From contig CAKQPF010000013.1 of the NCBI GenBank assembly GCA_934256705.1, positions 3,177-67,176 on the forward strand: a stretch of DNA of 64,000 nucleotides. Direction: 5' to 3'. The translations under genes were made by a program, and so were the position numbers. Shown one piece after another: positions 61,852 to 64,000 of the stretch. Each line of letters opens with the position of its first letter. Within the stretch, counting starts at the first letter, position 1. The notes under the pieces are model-generated. The model saw only the letters and a program-made list of their open reading frames with translations. It did no database searches and was not told where the DNA came from. This DNA comes from an uncultured Prevotella sp. GTDB lineage: Bacteria; Bacteroidota; Bacteroidia; Bacteroidales; Bacteroidaceae.

Positions 61852-62706
61852 ATGAAAAGCAATTGGATTAAATCAATCGTTTCGTTTCTCGTAGTACTAT
61901 TTACCATGCCTTTGGGCCATGCCATGATGATGATAATGGACAAGACCATGACACCGGAGGCAGTGCATTACTCAGCTTTCTTTATGGGATTGGCGGGCCT
62001 TCTCATAGTAATCACCGGCGTTTTCGTGAAAGGAGACACCAAGCAGACGCTTTGCGGACTGTTTGGTGGACTATTTTTCTGGACTGGATGGATAGAGTTT
62101 CTCTTCCAGTATTATGCCACCCGATGGGGCACTCAGCCAGAGATGGAGAATGGAGAAGTGGTGACACGCCCTGAGTATCTCATCCTTCCAGCCACTTTCG
62201 GTATGTGGATGATGATAATGGTGCTTTATGTTTTCTCCACAAAGAATGGATGCAACTTCATCAACTGGTGGCAGCGCGTGCTCTTCCGCTCAAGAAAGAA
62301 CGAGATTGCGGCGCGTCCGATGACGCATCATACCAGTATCGTCACCTTCATGGAGCTCAATATGATACTCTGGACCAGTTATCTCCTGCTCATGTTTTGC
62401 TATGATAAGAATTTCCTTGGCGACCATCATCCAGTGACAAGCATAGTCGCAGCAGCTTGCCTTTTCGGTAGTTTCTTTATCTTCAAGAATCAACTGAAGC
62501 TTTCCACCTGGGGCGCAAACATCCGCATGGCTATCGCAACTGTGGTGGTATTCTGGGTTCCTGTCGAAGTGCTTGGCCGACTGGATTTCTTTCATGAGAT
62601 ATGGATTGAGCCAGAGAAATACTCCACTCAGATGATCAGCATCCTCCTTGCTTTCCTCGTTTTGCTTGGTTATGTGGTGCTTGCCGCAAGAAGAAGCAGA
62701 AAGTAA
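61852..62706 (+). CDS. Uncharacterised multi-pass membrane protein
   Basis: 284 residues with about seven hydrophobic helices, starting MKSNWIKSIVSFLVVLFTMPLGHAMMMIMDK. The pattern GHAMMMIMDK and a His-His pair in LGDHHPV are noticeable, as are many Trp and Met residues. No family that I recognise. Own promoter, stands alone. Confidence 0.7.
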   Translation: MKSNWIKSIVSFLVVLFTMPLGHAMMMIMDKTMTPEAVHYSAFFMGLAGLLIVITGVFVKGDTKQTLCGLFGGLFFWTGWIEFLFQYYATRWGTQPEMENGEVVTRPEYLILPATFGMWMMIMVLYVFSTKNGCNFINWWQRVLFRSRKNEIAARPMTHHTSIVTFMELNMILWTSYLLLMFCYDKNFLGDHHPVTSIVAAACLFGSFFIFKNQLKLSTWGANIRMAIATVVVFWVPVEVLGRLDFFHEIWIEPEKYSTQMISILLAFLVLLGYVVLAARRSRK

Positions 62707-62733
62707 TCTTTAAAAGATTCTTAATTTTTTTAC

Positions 62734-63765
62734 TTAATACACCGCAACCTTAATCACTCCATCCATCTTGTTCTCAAAGATATTGTAAGCCTCTTCTATC
62801 TGGTTGAGAGGGAAACGGTGGGTGATGAGTGGGGTGGTGTCTATCTTTCCTTGCTCAATGAGAGCGAGAATTTCCTCACAGTCGCAACCATCCACGCCGC
62901 CAGTCTTGAATGTAAGGTTCTTGCCGTACATGTCAGGCAGAGGCAGAACCTGCGGTTTGTCGTAGAGAGCGACGATGGTCACTATGGCATTAGGACGTGC
63001 GCACTGCCAAGCCAACTGGAAGGAGCCGTCGCTGCCAGCCACTTCCAGCACGCGGTCGGCACCGCCATTGTCGCTGTTTGCCTTGACAAAGTCGAGACAT
63101 TCCTCCGGAGTGGTAAGCAGAACGTCAGGATAATGCTCACGCACGAAGGCGCGGCGTTCCTCCGATTTCTCGCATATTATGATGCGTTTAGGCTGCTTTA
63201 GCATAGCGCAGAGTAGGGTACAGATGCCTGTAGGCCCAGCTCCGATGATGAGCACAATGTCCTCTTCGCTTATCTCACTGATGCGTGCAGCCCAGAAACC
63301 TGTAGCCAGTACGTCGCCTACAAAGAGAGCTTGCTCATCGGTCACGCTGTCAGGAATGCGGTTTAGTCCCTGTGAAGCCAGTGGCACACGCACATATTCC
63401 GTCTGTCCGCCGTCGATGCGGCAACCGAGAGCCCAACCTCCATGAGGCGAAGTGCAATTGTTTACGTATCCATGTTTGCAGTAGAAACACTCACCACAGA
63501 ATGTTTCCACATTGACAGTAACCCTGTCTCCCGGCTTGATGCCTTTCACGTCAGAACCGATTTCCTCCACTATTCCCACCATTTCATGCCCCACGGTGAT
63601 GCCCGGCACAGCCTTTGGCACGCTTCCATGCTTGATGTGAAGGTCGCTTGTGCAGATGCTGCTGAGTGTCACTCTGACGATAGCGTCGGTGGATTCCAGA
63701 ATAACAGGTTTCGGTTTGTCCGTCATGGCAAACTTGCCGTGCTCTATGTATGTAAATGCTTTCAT
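62734..63765 (-). CDS. Zinc-dependent alcohol dehydrogenase
   Basis: 343 residues from ATG 63765 (MKAFTYIEHGKFAMTDKPKP); the longer frame is promoter sequence. Catalytic zinc ligands are in ICTSDLHIKHG and GHEMVG; the structural zinc site is CGECFYCKHGYVNNC. The Rossmann motif is LIIGAGPTGICTLL. It probably oxidises small alcohols or polyols with NAD(P); the substrate is unknown. Confidence 0.93.
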   Translation of the reverse strand: MKAFTYIEHGKFAMTDKPKPVILESTDAIVRVTLSSICTSDLHIKHGSVPKAVPGITVGHEMVGIVEEIGSDVKGIKPGDRVTVNVETFCGECFYCKHGYVNNCTSPHGGWALGCRIDGGQTEYVRVPLASQGLNRIPDSVTDEQALFVGDVLATGFWAARISEISEEDIVLIIGAGPTGICTLLCAMLKQPKRIIICEKSEERRAFVREHYPDVLLTTPEECLDFVKANSDNGGADRVLEVAGSDGSFQLAWQCARPNAIVTIVALYDKPQVLPLPDMYGKNLTFKTGGVDGCDCEEILALIEQGKIDTTPLITHRFPLNQIEEAYNIFENKMDGVIKVAVY

Positions 63766-63816
63766 GTATTTTGATTTTGATTTTTTTTGTAATGATGAAG
63801 TTTGGATTACAGAATG

Positions 63817-63824
63817 CAAAGTTA
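63817..63824 (-). promoter_or_regulatory. -7 box for the alcohol dehydrogenase
   Basis: TAACTTTG on the minus strand, 51 bases before the ATG at 63765. A second TACCTTTG on the minus strand lies at 63968-63975 and could be an alternative upstream promoter. The remaining bases to 64000 hold no gene. Confidence 0.5.
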
Positions 63825-64000
63825 CAAAAATATAATAATTATTCAATCCAATACTTGTGTTTTTCTTCTGATGATAGGTAATATCTATCATTATATAGGC
63901 AGAAACATTTGTTTATCTATAATAAAATCCTTATCTTTCCTCTATAAAACGAAAATGATTTCCCTCGCAAAGGTAACTAAAACAAGGGAGTTTGCCTTTT

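Overview
The window looks like a chromosomal segment of a Bacteroidales bacterium, most likely Prevotella or a close relative (Segatella and similar). Three kinds of evidence point there. Most promoters that can be read carry the Bacteroidetes -7 box TAnnTTTG, and ribosome binding sites are weak. Several lineage-typical families are present: DUF4835, DUF3127, FimB/Mfa2-like lipoproteins, and a large secreted protein with a C-terminal tail of the GIYTLDGRKV...LPKGFYIVNGKK type. The housekeeping gene order (dnaN, exonuclease, DUF4835, recN) also fits. No rRNA, tRNA, intact insertion sequence, prophage or CRISPR array was seen. The gene set is mainly core chromosome with small accessory insertions.

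Layout. 1-5.1 kb: end of a polysaccharide locus, with a BY-kinase cut by the window edge, a CapD-type sugar dehydratase/epimerase, then a FimB/Mfa2-like lipoprotein. 5.3-11.2 kb: secreted 5'-nucleotidase, ribosomal protein S1, and a membrane PP2C phosphatase. 11.3-25.8 kb: mostly minus-strand housekeeping genes (nth, a GT2, mtaB, azlCD, an Uup-like ABC-F, engB, a TPR protein with a dead protease domain, recN, DUF4835, a DnaQ-like exonuclease, dnaN), interrupted by a tiny plus-strand lipoprotein gene. 26-30.6 kb: a DUF3127 protein, a TetR regulator, a SulP transporter, and an accessory three-gene cassette DUF3791-DUF3990-DUF3791. 31-41 kb: pepD, a YbhN-like flippase-domain protein divergent from rsmA, frr-rsgA-mnmA, an MFS exporter, a cobalamin riboswitch in front of a small unknown gene, and trpF. 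41.4-56.7 kb: a second ABC-F protein, an M13 peptidase, metA, a U32 peptidase, a zinc-ribbon lipoprotein next to a clostripain-like protease, metY, groES-groEL and pgk. 57-64 kb: a 1188-residue secreted protein with a 65-residue partner ORF, an unknown membrane protein and a zinc alcohol dehydrogenase.

Functional links. rsmA, frr, rsgA, mnmA, mtaB, rpsA, engB and the two ABC-F proteins form a broad translation and ribosome-assembly theme. metA and metY supply methionine by acyl-homoserine sulfhydrylation. dnaN, the exonuclease and recN are a replication/repair cluster.

The most unusual content is non-coding. Three families of structured repeats recur: four copies of a 220-221 bp element, each 3' of a gene and in that gene's orientation, with compensatory base changes in its internal hairpin; three long palindromes of about 220-245 bp; and a short hairpin element beginning GCCACTGTG whose stem sequence changes on both sides between copies. 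Two 22-bp tandem arrays, several apparent in-frame repeat insertions in proteins, and C8/G9 homopolymer tracts near surface-related genes add to this. The best candidate for an undescribed protein system is the DUF3791-DUF3990-DUF3791 cassette at 29.5-30.6 kb. It has an ADP-ribosyltransferase-like central protein, two related small flanking proteins, and twin operator-like palindromes upstream.
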